Origin: an uncultured Blautia sp.
GTDB taxonomy: Bacteria; Bacillota; Clostridia; Lachnospirales; Lachnospiraceae
DNA: 64,000 bases
Reading direction: 5' to 3'
NCBI RefSeq assembly: GCF_934424005.1
Contig: NZ_CAKRXI010000004.1
Coordinates: 1-64,000 of the forward strand
Part shown: one piece after another, positions 33,328-42,243 of the stretch
Numbering within the stretch: the stretch's first letter is position 1
How the letters are laid out: every line of letters starts with the position of its first letter
Position numbers and translations under genes: made by a program
Notes under the pieces: model-generated
Told to the model about the DNA's origin: nothing
The model's input: only the letters and a program-made list of their open reading frames with translations
Databases searched by the model: none

Positions 33328-34849
33328 GATTGGTATTCTGTTTCAGGACAGAGAGTTTGAACACGATATATATGAATTGATCCGTGCATTTTATCCGGGA
33401 AGCGAGATCTGTTCTTTCTATGAAGAAGAGGAAGCGGAATGTGATCTTTATTTTCGGATTGAAAAGCAGGGTGATTCCTGTGTGATTCGGTATGAGGACC
33501 ATGAGAATAAAGGTGTGACAAGTGCAGAGTTTATAGAAGGGCAGTCTTCGGATGCCCTTATTTCTTGTGCGGATGCTGATGACAGTGGGGCTAAAGAACG
33601 TGCACATGCAATTCGTAAGGAGCGGAAAGATATTGTTAAGATTGCACTGTACAAGTTATTGGTAAAGCTGACAGGGAAAACACTTCCGTGGGGAAACCTG
33701 ACAGGTATCCGGCCGGCGAAACTTGCAATGGGACTGATCGAATCCGGTATGAAGAATACGGAAGTGGCACAGGAAATGAGAGAGCGCTATATGGTGAGTC
33801 CACAGAAAACAGCACTTGCGATCACAATAGCGAACAGAGAAAGAGAGATTCTCAAAGATATTGATTATGAAAATGGTTACAGCCTGTATGTGGGAATCCC
33901 GTTCTGTCCGAGCATATGTCTTTACTGCTCTTTCAGTTCCTATCCATTGAAACAGTGGAAGAACCGTGTGAATCAGTATCTGGAAGCACTTTGTAAAGAG
34001 ATAAAAGAAGTTGCTGCAATCATGAAAGCAAAAGGCAGAAAGCTGGATACGGTTTATATTGGAGGGGGTACACCGACAACGCTGGAACCGGAGCAACTGA
34101 AAGTCCTTCTGGATACGCTGATGGAGAATTTTGGCTGTGAGAATCTTGCAGAATTTACGATTGAAGCAGGAAGACCGGACAGTATTACCAGAGAAAAACT
34201 GATGATGATCCGTAATTATCCGATTACAAGGATTTCTGTAAATCCACAGACGATGAATCAGGAAACGCTGGATATTATTGGAAGACGTCATACAGTAGAG
34301 GAAACAAAGCAGGCATTTATGCTTGCAAGAGAATGTGGTTTTGACAACATCAATATGGATCTGATTGTTGGTCTGCCTGGTGAAGATAAGACAATGGTAG
34401 AAAACACATTGAACGAAGTGAAGGCACTTGCACCAGACAGCATAACCGTACATTCTCTTGCTGTTAAGAGGGCAGCACGACTGAATATTTTTAAAGATAA
34501 ATATCAGGAAATGACTTTTGAGAACAACCAGGAAATCATGGATATGACCATGAAAGCAGCCTACGAAATGGAAATGGGTCCTTATTATCTGTACAGACAG
34601 AAGAATATGAAGGGAAATTTTGAGAATGTTGGTTATGCAAAGGTTGACAAAGCCGGGATTTACAATATACTAATTATGGAGGAAAAACAGCCGATCATCG
34701 CTTTGGGGGCTGGCGGTTCTTCCAAGCTTGTCTTTGATCATGGCAAACGTATTGAACGTGTGGAAAATGTCAAAGATGTTACAAATTACATTGACCGTAT
34801 TGATGAAATGATAGAACGAAAACGCAAAGGAATCAATACCTGGTTATGA
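33320..34849 (+). CDS. hemZ: HemZ-type radical SAM coproporphyrinogen dehydrogenase-like protein
   Basis: A 509-residue radical SAM protein of the HemN/HemZ group. The N-terminal HemZ-specific half ends with KTLPWGNLTGIRPAKLA. The cluster motif is CPSICLYCSF (Cys-x3-Cys-x2-Cys, about residue 198-207), then VYIGGGTPTTLEPEQ and MDLIVGLPGE. In Bacillus, HemZ is linked to anaerobic haem synthesis, though in Lachnospiraceae without a haem pathway the role may differ. I place the start at TTG 33320 (YKIGILFQD) with AAAGAGG 10 nt upstream, overlapping the previous stop; in-frame ATG 33299 lies across that ribosome site. Confidence 0.9.
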   Translation: MYKIGILFQDREFEHDIYELIRAFYPGSEICSFYEEEEAECDLYFRIEKQGDSCVIRYEDHENKGVTSAEFIEGQSSDALISCADADDSGAKERAHAIRKERKDIVKIALYKLLVKLTGKTLPWGNLTGIRPAKLAMGLIESGMKNTEVAQEMRERYMVSPQKTALAITIANREREILKDIDYENGYSLYVGIPFCPSICLYCSFSSYPLKQWKNRVNQYLEALCKEIKEVAAIMKAKGRKLDTVYIGGGTPTTLEPEQLKVLLDTLMENFGCENLAEFTIEAGRPDSITREKLMMIRNYPITRISVNPQTMNQETLDIIGRRHTVEETKQAFMLARECGFDNINMDLIVGLPGEDKTMVENTLNEVKALAPDSITVHSLAVKRAARLNIFKDKYQEMTFENNQEIMDMTMKAAYEMEMGPYYLYRQKNMKGNFENVGYAKVDKAGIYNILIMEEKQPIIALGAGGSSKLVFDHGKRIERVENVKDVTNYIDRIDEMIERKRKGINTWL

Positions 34850-34867
34850 CAGCAGGAGGTGGACGTA

Positions 34868-35449
34868 TTGCAGACAGCAGAGAGAGAGCCGGGACAGACG
34901 GAAATGCTCAAGTCTGGAGACAGATTGCTGGATTTTGATCTTTCTGAGGAACTGAATCATGGAATTGTTGTCAGCAATCTTGCATATGCTGTAGCTGCCG
35001 AACTGGGACAGGATGAGGAGTTCTGTTATCAGATGGCGATAGCCGGAATGCTCCATGATATTGGGAAGCTGAAACTTACCGGCTATATTAACGGACAGGA
35101 AAATGATCCCCTTCTGATAGAAGAACTGAAGTATGTCCGTATGCATTCTTCGCTGGGATATGAAGAACTGAAGAATCAGGGGTATTCAGAACTGGTACTT
35201 CAGAGTATTTTGTATCATCATGAAAATTATGATGGCAGCGGCTATCCGTCGAATCTCAGAGGGGACAGCATTCCGCTGGGGGCCAGAATCTTGCGTGTCT
35301 GCGATGTTTATGCGGCACTGAGTTCAGACAGACCTTACAGAAAAGCGTTTGATGTCAGTACAGTGATAGAGCTTATGATCGATGAGATCAAAAATTTTGA
35401 TATGGAAGTTTTTCTTGCATTTCAGAGAGTTGTACACAATAACAAATAA
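34868..35449 (+). CDS. HD-GYP domain protein, probable c-di-GMP phosphodiesterase
   Basis: A 193-residue stand-alone HD-GYP domain with no sensor part. Metal/HD set: His31, HDIGK (63-67), MHSS (His93), HHENYDGSGYP (117-127, the GYP motif) and RILRVCDVYAALSSDRPYR. These are the signatures of enzymes hydrolysing c-di-GMP to GMP. The TTG at 34868 is 8 nt after AGGAGG; a GTG at 34859 overlaps that site. It is embedded between hemZ and hisS in a housekeeping operon, 13 nt before hisS. Together with the c-di-GMP riboswitch at 28.3 kb it indicates active c-di-GMP signalling. Catalysis is inferred from motifs. Confidence 0.88.
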   Translation: MQTAEREPGQTEMLKSGDRLLDFDLSEELNHGIVVSNLAYAVAAELGQDEEFCYQMAIAGMLHDIGKLKLTGYINGQENDPLLIEELKYVRMHSSLGYEELKNQGYSELVLQSILYHHENYDGSGYPSNLRGDSIPLGARILRVCDVYAALSSDRPYRKAFDVSTVIELMIDEIKNFDMEVFLAFQRVVHNNK

Positions 35450-35461
35450 CAGGAGGACAGT

Positions 35462-36712
35462 ATGGCATTAAAGAAGAAACCGGTTACCGGTATGAAAGAC
35501 ATTTTACCAAAAGAGATGGAAATCCGTAATTATGTGATGAACATGATTCGTGAAACATATGGAAAATTTGGATTTTCTGCAATTGAGACACCATGTGTGG
35601 AGCATATCGAGAATCTCAGCAGCAAACAGGGTGGAGAGAATGAGAAACTGATCTTCAAGATCCTGAAACGTGGAGAAAAACTGAAACTGGATACGGCAGA
35701 GTGTGAGGCTGATCTGGTTGATTCGGGCCTTCGTTATGATCTGACTGTACCGCTTTCCAGATATTATTCCAACAATGCAGGACAGCTTCCGACTCCGTTT
35801 AAGGCACTCCAGATGGGGAATGTCTGGAGGGCAGACCGTCCGCAGAGAGGTCGTTTCCGTCAGTTTATGCAGTGTGATATTGATATTCTTGGTGAGCCTA
35901 CTTATCTTGCAGAAATCGAGCTTGTCATGGCAACAACGACATTGCTTGGCAAACTGGATTTCCATAACTTCACGATCCGTATCAATGACCGAAAAATCCT
36001 GAAAGCTATGGCACAGTACAGTGGATTTCCGGAAGACAGCTTTGATACAGTTTTCATCATTCTGGACAAGATGGACAAGATCGGTCTGGAAGGTGTAGCT
36101 GAAGAACTGGAAAAAGAAGGTTTCAGCAAAGACAGTATTGATACCTATCTTGGTATGTTCAAAGAAATTACATCTGATATTGAAGGCGTACGTTACTGCA
36201 AAGAAAAACTGAGTGATGTCCTGGATCCGAAAGTAGCAGAAGATCTTGAGACCATCATCACAGCAGTTGATTCTGTAAAAAATGCAGACTTTAAGATTTC
36301 CTTTGATCCGACTCTGGTTCGTGGAATGTCTTACTACACAGGTCCGATCTTTGAGATTGCAATGGATGAGTTTGGTGGTTCTGTCGGCGGCGGCGGACGT
36401 TATGATGAGATGATCGGTAAATTCACCGGACAGAATACGTCTGCATGCGGATTTTCCATTGGATTTGAGAGAATCGTTATGCTGCTTCTGGAGAGAGGAT
36501 ATGAAATCCCGACGAATGCAGCTAAGAAAGCATATCTGATCGAGAAGAACATGACGGCTGATAAACTTCTTCCGATTCTGAAACAGGCAGAAGAAGAACG
36601 TAAGAATGGTGTTCAGGTCAATATTTCTATCATGAAGAAAAATAAGAAATTCCAGAAGGAACAGATGACAGCGGAAGGATATACAGAATTTGTAGAATTC
36701 TTTAATAAATAA
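35462..36712 (+). CDS. hisS: Histidyl-tRNA synthetase
   Basis: A 416-residue class II aminoacyl-tRNA synthetase. Motif 1 region KKKPVTGMKDILPKEMEIRN; motif 2 MGNVWRADRPQRGRFRQFMQCDIDI with the two Arg; the HisA motif LVRGMSYYTGPIFEI; motif 3 ACGFSIGFERI. The C-terminal anticodon-binding domain is present. AGGAGGAC stands 7 nt before the ATG. It follows the HD-GYP gene closely and aspS follows 23 nt later, the conserved hisS-aspS pair. Confidence 0.97.
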   Translation: MALKKKPVTGMKDILPKEMEIRNYVMNMIRETYGKFGFSAIETPCVEHIENLSSKQGGENEKLIFKILKRGEKLKLDTAECEADLVDSGLRYDLTVPLSRYYSNNAGQLPTPFKALQMGNVWRADRPQRGRFRQFMQCDIDILGEPTYLAEIELVMATTTLLGKLDFHNFTIRINDRKILKAMAQYSGFPEDSFDTVFIILDKMDKIGLEGVAEELEKEGFSKDSIDTYLGMFKEITSDIEGVRYCKEKLSDVLDPKVAEDLETIITAVDSVKNADFKISFDPTLVRGMSYYTGPIFEIAMDEFGGSVGGGGRYDEMIGKFTGQNTSACGFSIGFERIVMLLLERGYEIPTNAAKKAYLIEKNMTADKLLPILKQAEEERKNGVQVNISIMKKNKKFQKEQMTAEGYTEFVEFFNK

Positions 36713-36735
36713 GTGCTTCAAAAAGGAGAAAAATC

Positions 36736-38538
36736 ATGGCTGAAAGTATGAAAGGTCTGCACAGAACATGCCGATGTGCAGAAGTAACAAAGGATATGGT
36801 TGGCAGCAAAGTAACCCTGATGGGATGGGTACAGAAGGCACGTAACAAAGGTGGTCTTGTCTTTGTTGATCTTCGTGACCGTTCTGGTATCATGCAGGTG
36901 ATCTTTGAAAATGGCAGCATTGACCAGGAAGGTTTTGAAAAAGCAGGCAAACTGAGAAGTGAGTTTGTGATCGCAGTTACGGGTACAGTTGAGAATCGTG
37001 GTGGTGCTGTAAATGAAAATCTTGCTACAGGTGCGCTGGAACTTCGTGCAGAATCTTTAAGAATTCTGGCAGAGTCTGAGGTTCCGCCTTTCCCGATCGA
37101 AGAGAACAGCAAGACAAAAGATGAAATTCGTCTGAAATACCGTTACCTTGACCTGAGAAGACCGGATCTTCAGAGAAATTTGATGATGAAGAGCAAAGTA
37201 ATGATGCTTACCCGTAAATTCTTCACAGATGAAGGATTCCTGGAAGTTGAGACACCAATGCTTGGCAAGAGTACACCGGAAGGTGCAAGAGATTATCTTG
37301 TTCCATCCAGAATTCACCCAGGTTCTTTCTACGGACTTCCACAGTCTCCACAGCTGTATAAACAGCTTCTGATGTGCTCCGGATATGACCGTTACATTCA
37401 GATCGCACGTTGTTTCCGTGATGAGGATCTTCGTGCAGACCGTCAGCCGGAATTTACACAGATCGATATGGAGCTTTCCTTCGTAGATGTAGATGATGTT
37501 ATTGATGTAAACGAAAGATTTCTTGCATACCTGTTTAAAGAAGTACTTGATGTAGATGTCAAACTTCCAATCCAGAGAATCACATGGCAGGAAGCTATGG
37601 ATCGTTTCGGTTCCGATAAACCGGACATGCGTTTTGGTATGGAACTGCATGACGTAAGTGAGGTAGTGAAAGATTGTGGATTCGTAGTATTCAAGAATGC
37701 ACTGGAAGCAGGCGGAAGCGTTCGTGGTATTAACGCAGAAGGTCAGGGAAGCATGCCGCGTAAGAAGATTGACAAGCTTGTTGATTTTGCCAAGACTTAT
37801 GGTGCAAAAGGTCTTGCTTACATCGCTATTGCAGAAGATGGTACACGCAAATCTTCCTTTGCCAAATTCATGACAGAAGAAGAGATGGATGCTCTGGTTC
37901 AGGCTATGGAAGGTAAACCGGGAGATCTGCTTCTCTTTGCAGCAGATAAGAACAAAGTTGTATATGATGTTCTTGGTGCTCTTCGTGTAGAACTTGCAAA
38001 ACAGATGGATCTTCTTGACAAAAACGAATATCGCTTCGTATGGGTAACAGAGTTCCCGCTTCTTGAGTGGAGTGAAGAAGAAAACCGCTATACAGCAATG
38101 CATCATCCATTTACGATGTTGATGGAAGAGGATATCCCACTGATCGAGAGTGGAGATCTTGGAAAAATCCGTGCAAAAGCTTATGATATCGTATTGAATG
38201 GTAATGAGATCGGTGGAGGCAGTGTTCGAATCCATCAGAATGATATTCAGGAAAAAATGTTTGAGATGCTTGGATTTACGAAAGATGCAGCTTACAAACA
38301 GTTTGGTTTCCTTCTGAATGCATTCAAATATGGAGTTCCGCCTCACGCTGGACTGGCATATGGACTTGACCGTCTGGTTATGCTGATGGCAAAAGTCGAC
38401 AGTATTCGTGATGTCATTGCATTCCCGAAAGTAAAAGATGCCTCCTGTCTGATGACAGAATCACCGAGTGTGGTAAGCGAACAGCAGCTTGAGGAACTTG
38501 GGCTTGAAACAGCTAAGGAAGAAACAACAGAAGAATAA
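36736..38538 (+). CDS. aspS: Aspartyl-tRNA synthetase
   Basis: A 600-residue bacterial-type AspRS. The N-terminal OB fold (MGWVQKARNKGGLVFVDLRD) binds the anticodon. The catalytic core has FLEVETPMLGKSTPEGARDY, the motif 2 ARCFRDEDLRADRQPEFTQI, the GAD insertion (about 300-420), and motif 3 AYGLDRLVMLMA. The length and domain order are standard for bacteria. The C-terminal tail is acidic. It ends the operon; a strong bidirectional terminator follows. Confidence 0.97.
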   Translation: MAESMKGLHRTCRCAEVTKDMVGSKVTLMGWVQKARNKGGLVFVDLRDRSGIMQVIFENGSIDQEGFEKAGKLRSEFVIAVTGTVENRGGAVNENLATGALELRAESLRILAESEVPPFPIEENSKTKDEIRLKYRYLDLRRPDLQRNLMMKSKVMMLTRKFFTDEGFLEVETPMLGKSTPEGARDYLVPSRIHPGSFYGLPQSPQLYKQLLMCSGYDRYIQIARCFRDEDLRADRQPEFTQIDMELSFVDVDDVIDVNERFLAYLFKEVLDVDVKLPIQRITWQEAMDRFGSDKPDMRFGMELHDVSEVVKDCGFVVFKNALEAGGSVRGINAEGQGSMPRKKIDKLVDFAKTYGAKGLAYIAIAEDGTRKSSFAKFMTEEEMDALVQAMEGKPGDLLLFAADKNKVVYDVLGALRVELAKQMDLLDKNEYRFVWVTEFPLLEWSEEENRYTAMHHPFTMLMEEDIPLIESGDLGKIRAKAYDIVLNGNEIGGGSVRIHQNDIQEKMFEMLGFTKDAAYKQFGFLLNAFKYGVPPHAGLAYGLDRLVMLMAKVDSIRDVIAFPKVKDASCLMTESPSVVSEQQLEELGLETAKEETTEE

Positions 38539-38567
38539 GAGCAGTGAATAGGCTGCAGATATAAAAG

Positions 38568-38601
38568 AAAACGGCTGTCCCGGATGTGGGACGGCCGTTT
38601 T
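38568..38601. terminator. Bidirectional terminator after aspS
   Basis: AAAACGGCTGTCCC and GGGACGGCCGTTTT pair over 14 positions (one G-U) around a 6-nt loop. A runs and T runs flank both sides, serving aspS and the convergent lipoprotein gene. Confidence 0.92.
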
Positions 38602-38613
38602 GAAGTATAAAAA

Positions 38614-39774
38614 TCAGTTTTGTTCAGAGGAATCAGCTGTATCATTTGCTTCTTCGGATACCGGAGTACTGCTGAGCGTTCCGAAAATTGCATTTCCGAT
38701 TGCAGCATTGCTGTCCTGAAGTTTCCAGGAAACACCATCATTGGTAAGATGGAAAACGGCAGCAGTCTGTACAGTCGCAGTATTTGATTTGATTTTTGAC
38801 AGAAGCAGCTGCATGGATTTTTCATAACGTTTGACAGAACCATCAATTACAGCATCTGCAGAACTCAGATAAGTATCCAGTTCATTCTGATAGGCAGTAA
38901 GGATCGCGTTGCTGTCAAAGGTAGTGATCTCAGTCTGAATGACAGCATTGTAGCTTTCTTCGTCACAGCTGGAAATATTGAAATCAAAAGTAGAGTGAAA
39001 AAGCTCCACCAGTGCGGCAGTAATAGAATTCTTGTCTGTATCAGAAGTATTGAACAGGCTTTCGATTCCAAGATAATTGCCCATTTGTTCTGTATTCATT
39101 GTTTTGAGGGTATTCAGATAGACGGCCAGGGTTTCCTCAGGTGAGAGGAGGTTATTATCAGACAGATAAGTCATCAGACCGCCGACAAGATCGTTCTCCA
39201 GGGAGTGTGAACGTATGATCTCCCATTCATCTTTGTCATCATTACTTCCCTTATTACGAAGCTTCACAGTACAGTCTCGTTCTACGGTAGCATAATTGTT
39301 ATTGCTGAGGAGCTGATCCAACAGGAGATAACGTTCTTCCATGGAATCTGTGGTTTCTTCTGTAGTCTGTTCTTCGCTGTCAGCCGCTTTGAGAATTGCA
39401 TTTTTCAGAGAAGCTTCGCCGTAATCTCTGGCAAGAGAAGCTGCATCTATTGTGGATAAGCGCAGGGAAGCTGTGGCTTCTTTTTTATCGTTGTCGACGT
39501 TTACACTCAGAATTTCGTAATCAAAATTCTGGAAGAAGAGAGAAAAGACTTCTTTTACTTCATTTGAGAGTTTGGTTTCTTTAGTAGCGTCGGGAAAAAG
39601 TTCTTTGTAGGATACATATTTCTGGGTCGTATCAGAGTCCAGATTTTTCAGTAGATCCAGTTCATTTGTGATAACTGCCTGTACATCTGTCTTATCCACG
39701 TGGGAACAGCCGGTCAAACATATGACAGCCAGGATAATCAGCAGAAATGGCATCAGACCTTTTGCGATCTTCAT
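38614..39774 (-). CDS. Lipoprotein, DUF5105-like
   Basis: A 386-residue secreted lipoprotein with lipobox CLTGCS (Cys about 23). Two related halves follow (about 30-190 and 205-350), each with a helix ending in a SLFNTSD- or ELFPDAT-like turn and strands such as EATASLRLST / NAVIQTEITT, recalling DUF5105-type proteins common in Lachnospiraceae. It has an acidic linker and tail. The start is ATG 39774 (MKIAKGLMPF) with AGGAAAG upstream; an in-frame TTG six codons earlier lies on that site. Promoter at 39807-39835. Function unknown; substrate binding or envelope stress are possible. Confidence 0.78.
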   Translation of the reverse strand: MKIAKGLMPFLLIILAVICLTGCSHVDKTDVQAVITNELDLLKNLDSDTTQKYVSYKELFPDATKETKLSNEVKEVFSLFFQNFDYEILSVNVDNDKKEATASLRLSTIDAASLARDYGEASLKNAILKAADSEEQTTEETTDSMEERYLLLDQLLSNNNYATVERDCTVKLRNKGSNDDKDEWEIIRSHSLENDLVGGLMTYLSDNNLLSPEETLAVYLNTLKTMNTEQMGNYLGIESLFNTSDTDKNSITAALVELFHSTFDFNISSCDEESYNAVIQTEITTFDSNAILTAYQNELDTYLSSADAVIDGSVKRYEKSMQLLLSKIKSNTATVQTAAVFHLTNDGVSWKLQDSNAAIGNAIFGTLSSTPVSEEANDTADSSEQN

Positions 39775-39806
39775 AGGTATCTTTCCTTTCAAAAATAATC
39801 CTTTAT

Positions 39807-39835
39807 ATTTTATCAGATAAGCATGGAAAAGTCAA
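39807..39835 (-). promoter_or_regulatory. Promoter of the lipoprotein gene
   Basis: Reverse strand: TTGACT (39835-39830), 17 bp, TAAAAT (39812-39807). On the other strand, TGATATGAT (39931-39939) is a candidate extended -10 for the ABC exporter operon. The rest of the 260-bp divergent gap is AT-rich with nothing else recognised. Confidence 0.7.
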
Positions 39836-40033
39836 AAAACGGTAATTTTATGCTGTTTTGGAAGGTATTTATGAAAATATTGTGAAAACCGGGATGATTT
39901 TGTACAGCTCTTTTATTTTCAGGTGTAATCTGATATGATATATAAGTTAAAAAGTGATTTTTACAAAGTAAACACATGAATAGTGTACCATTAAGTCAGT
40001 AATGTCTGGACTGATAGGAGGAAACACAGATTT

Positions 40034-41566
40034 ATGAAAAAACGTATTTTAATCCTTCTCGGGATATTGATAATTGGTGGCGGCGCTGCTGCAGGAGTAT
40101 GCTGGAAAATGGGCGTATTTGGTCAGCAGGAGACAAGTGGAGATTCTGTATATGTAACCAAAATAAGCGACCTTACCGGACAGACGTCAGGAGTTTCCAA
40201 CCGCTATGCAGGAGTAGTTGAGCCTCAGGAGACTGTTTCTGTAGAACTGGAGAGTGGACGGACAGTAAAAGAAGTCCAGGTTAAGACCGGTGATCAGGTC
40301 AAGAAAGGGCAGCTTTTGTTTGAATATGATCTGAGCAGCATTCAGGAGAGCCTGGAGGAGGCGCAGCTTGACCTTGACCGCCTGAAAAATGAGGCAAGCA
40401 GTCTGAATGAGCAGATTGCCACGCTTGAAAAAGAAAAGAAAAAAGCAAGTCAGGACAATCAGCTTTCTTATACGATTGAGATTGAGACAAACAAAATGAA
40501 CCTCAAGAAAAATGAATACAGTCAGAAAAGCAAGCAGGCTGAGATCGACAAACTCCAAAGCGCGACCGGCAATACAGAAGTTCGGAGTTCAATTGATGGT
40601 GTTATCCAGAAAATCGATACATCGAAGCTGACAACAGAGGATAACAGCAGCGTAGATGATACAGATTCAGGGGATTCTTCTTATTCTGATGACAGCAGCA
40701 GCGGAGGCAGCAATGCATTTATTACAATTCTGAGTACAGGTGCTTACCGCATTAAAGGTACAGTCAATGAATTAAATGTAAACAGCATTGTTGAGGGCGA
40801 ACCGGTGATCATTCGATCTCGTGTGGACGACAGTCAGACCTGGAAGGGAACCATGGGAACGATTGATAAGGACAGTGCATCTTCCGGCAATAATAACAAT
40901 TCTTTTTACGGAATGACGGACAGCAGTGATTCTCAGACGAGTACCAGTACTTATCCGTTTTACGTAAATCTCGATTCATCAGACGGGCTGATGCTTGGTC
41001 AGCATGTTTATATTGAGATGGATGAAGGTCAGGAAAGTCAAAAGACAGGAATCTGGTTAAGTGAGGTTTATATTGTTGATGCAGATACAGACAGTCCGTA
41101 TGTGTGGGCAGCAGATAAGAAGGGCAAACTGGAGAAACGCAGTGTGATCCTGGGACAGCATGATGAAGAACTTGGAGAATATGAGATCGCAGATGGTCTT
41201 TCCAAGGATGACTGTATTGCATATCCGGCTGATATACTTGAAGAGGGAATGTCTACGACAACCAATATAGAGGATGCAATGGATACAGACAATGTAGATA
41301 TGCAGCCGCTGGATGACAGCAGCTTCAGTGAAGATTCTATTCCGGATATGACTGATACAGAGGATGTCAGTGAATATGAAATGAGCGATGACGGAACCGT
41401 TGTTGATGATCCGGAAGCATTGGATGACAGCATTGTGGATGACAGTTCATCGGATGAAACATATATGGATGAATCAATGGATATGACAGACGGAAGTTCC
41501 GATTCAGATGAGATACTGGATGATAATCTCATGTCGATAGAGGAGGATACGGAGGAAGCACAATGA
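40034..41566 (+). CDS. HlyD/MacA-like membrane fusion (adaptor) protein 1
   Basis: A 510-residue adaptor with one N-terminal helix (about 5-25). The first half-motif NRYAGVVEPQETVSVELESG and VKTGDQVKKGQLLFEYDLS form the lipoyl part. A coiled-coil hairpin (about 98-180) leads to the second lipoyl half SSIDGVIQKIDTS. A Ser/Asp-rich loop (about 205-235) and beta-barrel and MP domains to about 405 follow. The last 90 residues are extremely acidic (Asp/Ser/Glu/Met), which is unusual. It opens a four-gene operon with an ABC ATPase, a second adaptor and a MacB-like permease. The stop overlaps the ATPase start as ATGA. It probably carries substrates across the thick wall. Confidence 0.88.
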   Translation: MKKRILILLGILIIGGGAAAGVCWKMGVFGQQETSGDSVYVTKISDLTGQTSGVSNRYAGVVEPQETVSVELESGRTVKEVQVKTGDQVKKGQLLFEYDLSSIQESLEEAQLDLDRLKNEASSLNEQIATLEKEKKKASQDNQLSYTIEIETNKMNLKKNEYSQKSKQAEIDKLQSATGNTEVRSSIDGVIQKIDTSKLTTEDNSSVDDTDSGDSSYSDDSSSGGSNAFITILSTGAYRIKGTVNELNVNSIVEGEPVIIRSRVDDSQTWKGTMGTIDKDSASSGNNNNSFYGMTDSSDSQTSTSTYPFYVNLDSSDGLMLGQHVYIEMDEGQESQKTGIWLSEVYIVDADTDSPYVWAADKKGKLEKRSVILGQHDEELGEYEIADGLSKDDCIAYPADILEEGMSTTTNIEDAMDTDNVDMQPLDDSSFSEDSIPDMTDTEDVSEYEMSDDGTVVDDPEALDDSIVDDSSSDETYMDESMDMTDGSSDSDEILDDNLMSIEEDTEEAQ

Positions 41567-42240
41567 TTTTGGAATTAAAGGGAATCTTTAAGAACTATCA
41601 GCAGGGAAAAATGAGTGTGCCGGTTCTGAAAGACGTTAATTTTTCCATGGAAGAGGGAGAATATGTGGCCATCATGGGACCATCCGGATCAGGAAAAACA
41701 ACACTCATGAATATTATAGGATGCCTGGATAAGCCGACAGAAGGGAAATTTTTTCTGGATGGACAGGACATTCTCAACTGTTCAGAAAATGATATGTCAG
41801 ATATCCGACTTAATAAGATTGGATTTGTATTTCAGAGTTTCCACCTTCTTCCAAGACAGTCTGCGCTTGCTAACGTAGAACTTCCATTGAATTATGCCAA
41901 AGTTCCGAAGAAAGAAAGACGGGAACGGGCAATGAAAGCACTGGAAAGAGTAGGACTTGCTGATCGTGTAGATTTTCAGCCGAACCAGCTTTCCGGTGGA
42001 CAGATGCAGCGAGTTGCGATTGCCAGGGCAATCGTAAATAACCCCAAACTCCTTTTGGCAGATGAACCAACAGGAGCACTTGACAGTAAATCAGGTGCTC
42101 AGGTCATGGAACTTTTTCAGAAGCTGAATGATGAGGGGGTTACAGTCCTTATGATCACTCATGATTCGGACATTGCTGCACATGCAAAGCGGGTTGTGAT
42201 GATTCGTGATGGAGAGCTGAAGGAAAAAGAGGTGAAGTAG
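41563..42240 (+). CDS. MacB/LolD-type ABC transporter ATPase
   Basis: A 225-residue nucleotide-binding subunit. Walker [16 protein letters not shown] (about 39-53), Q-loop [20 protein letters not shown], signature [15 protein letters not shown] (about 140), Walker [18 protein letters not shown]-loop MITHD. This is the typical form paired with MacB/FtsX-like permeases; the partner is the gene at 44265. These systems work by mechanotransmission and export or extract antibiotics, peptides or lipids. ATG overlaps the preceding stop. Confidence 0.96.
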   Translation: MILELKGIFKNYQQGKMSVPVLKDVNFSMEEGEYVAIMGPSGSGKTTLMNIIGCLDKPTEGKFFLDGQDILNCSENDMSDIRLNKIGFVFQSFHLLPRQSALANVELPLNYAKVPKKERRERAMKALERVGLADRVDFQPNQLSGGQMQRVAIARAIVNNPKLLLADEPTGALDSKSGAQVMELFQKLNDEGVTVLMITHDSDIAAHAKRVVMIRDGELKEKEVK

Positions 42241-42243
42241 TTC

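Noticed and set aside
37057..38346. Long reverse-strand open frame (429 codons) opposite aspS
   Set aside because: It is antisense to a fully conserved synthetase gene, its Cys/Phe/His-rich translation has no family features, and there is no ribosome site. The same applies to 35504-36721 opposite hisS.
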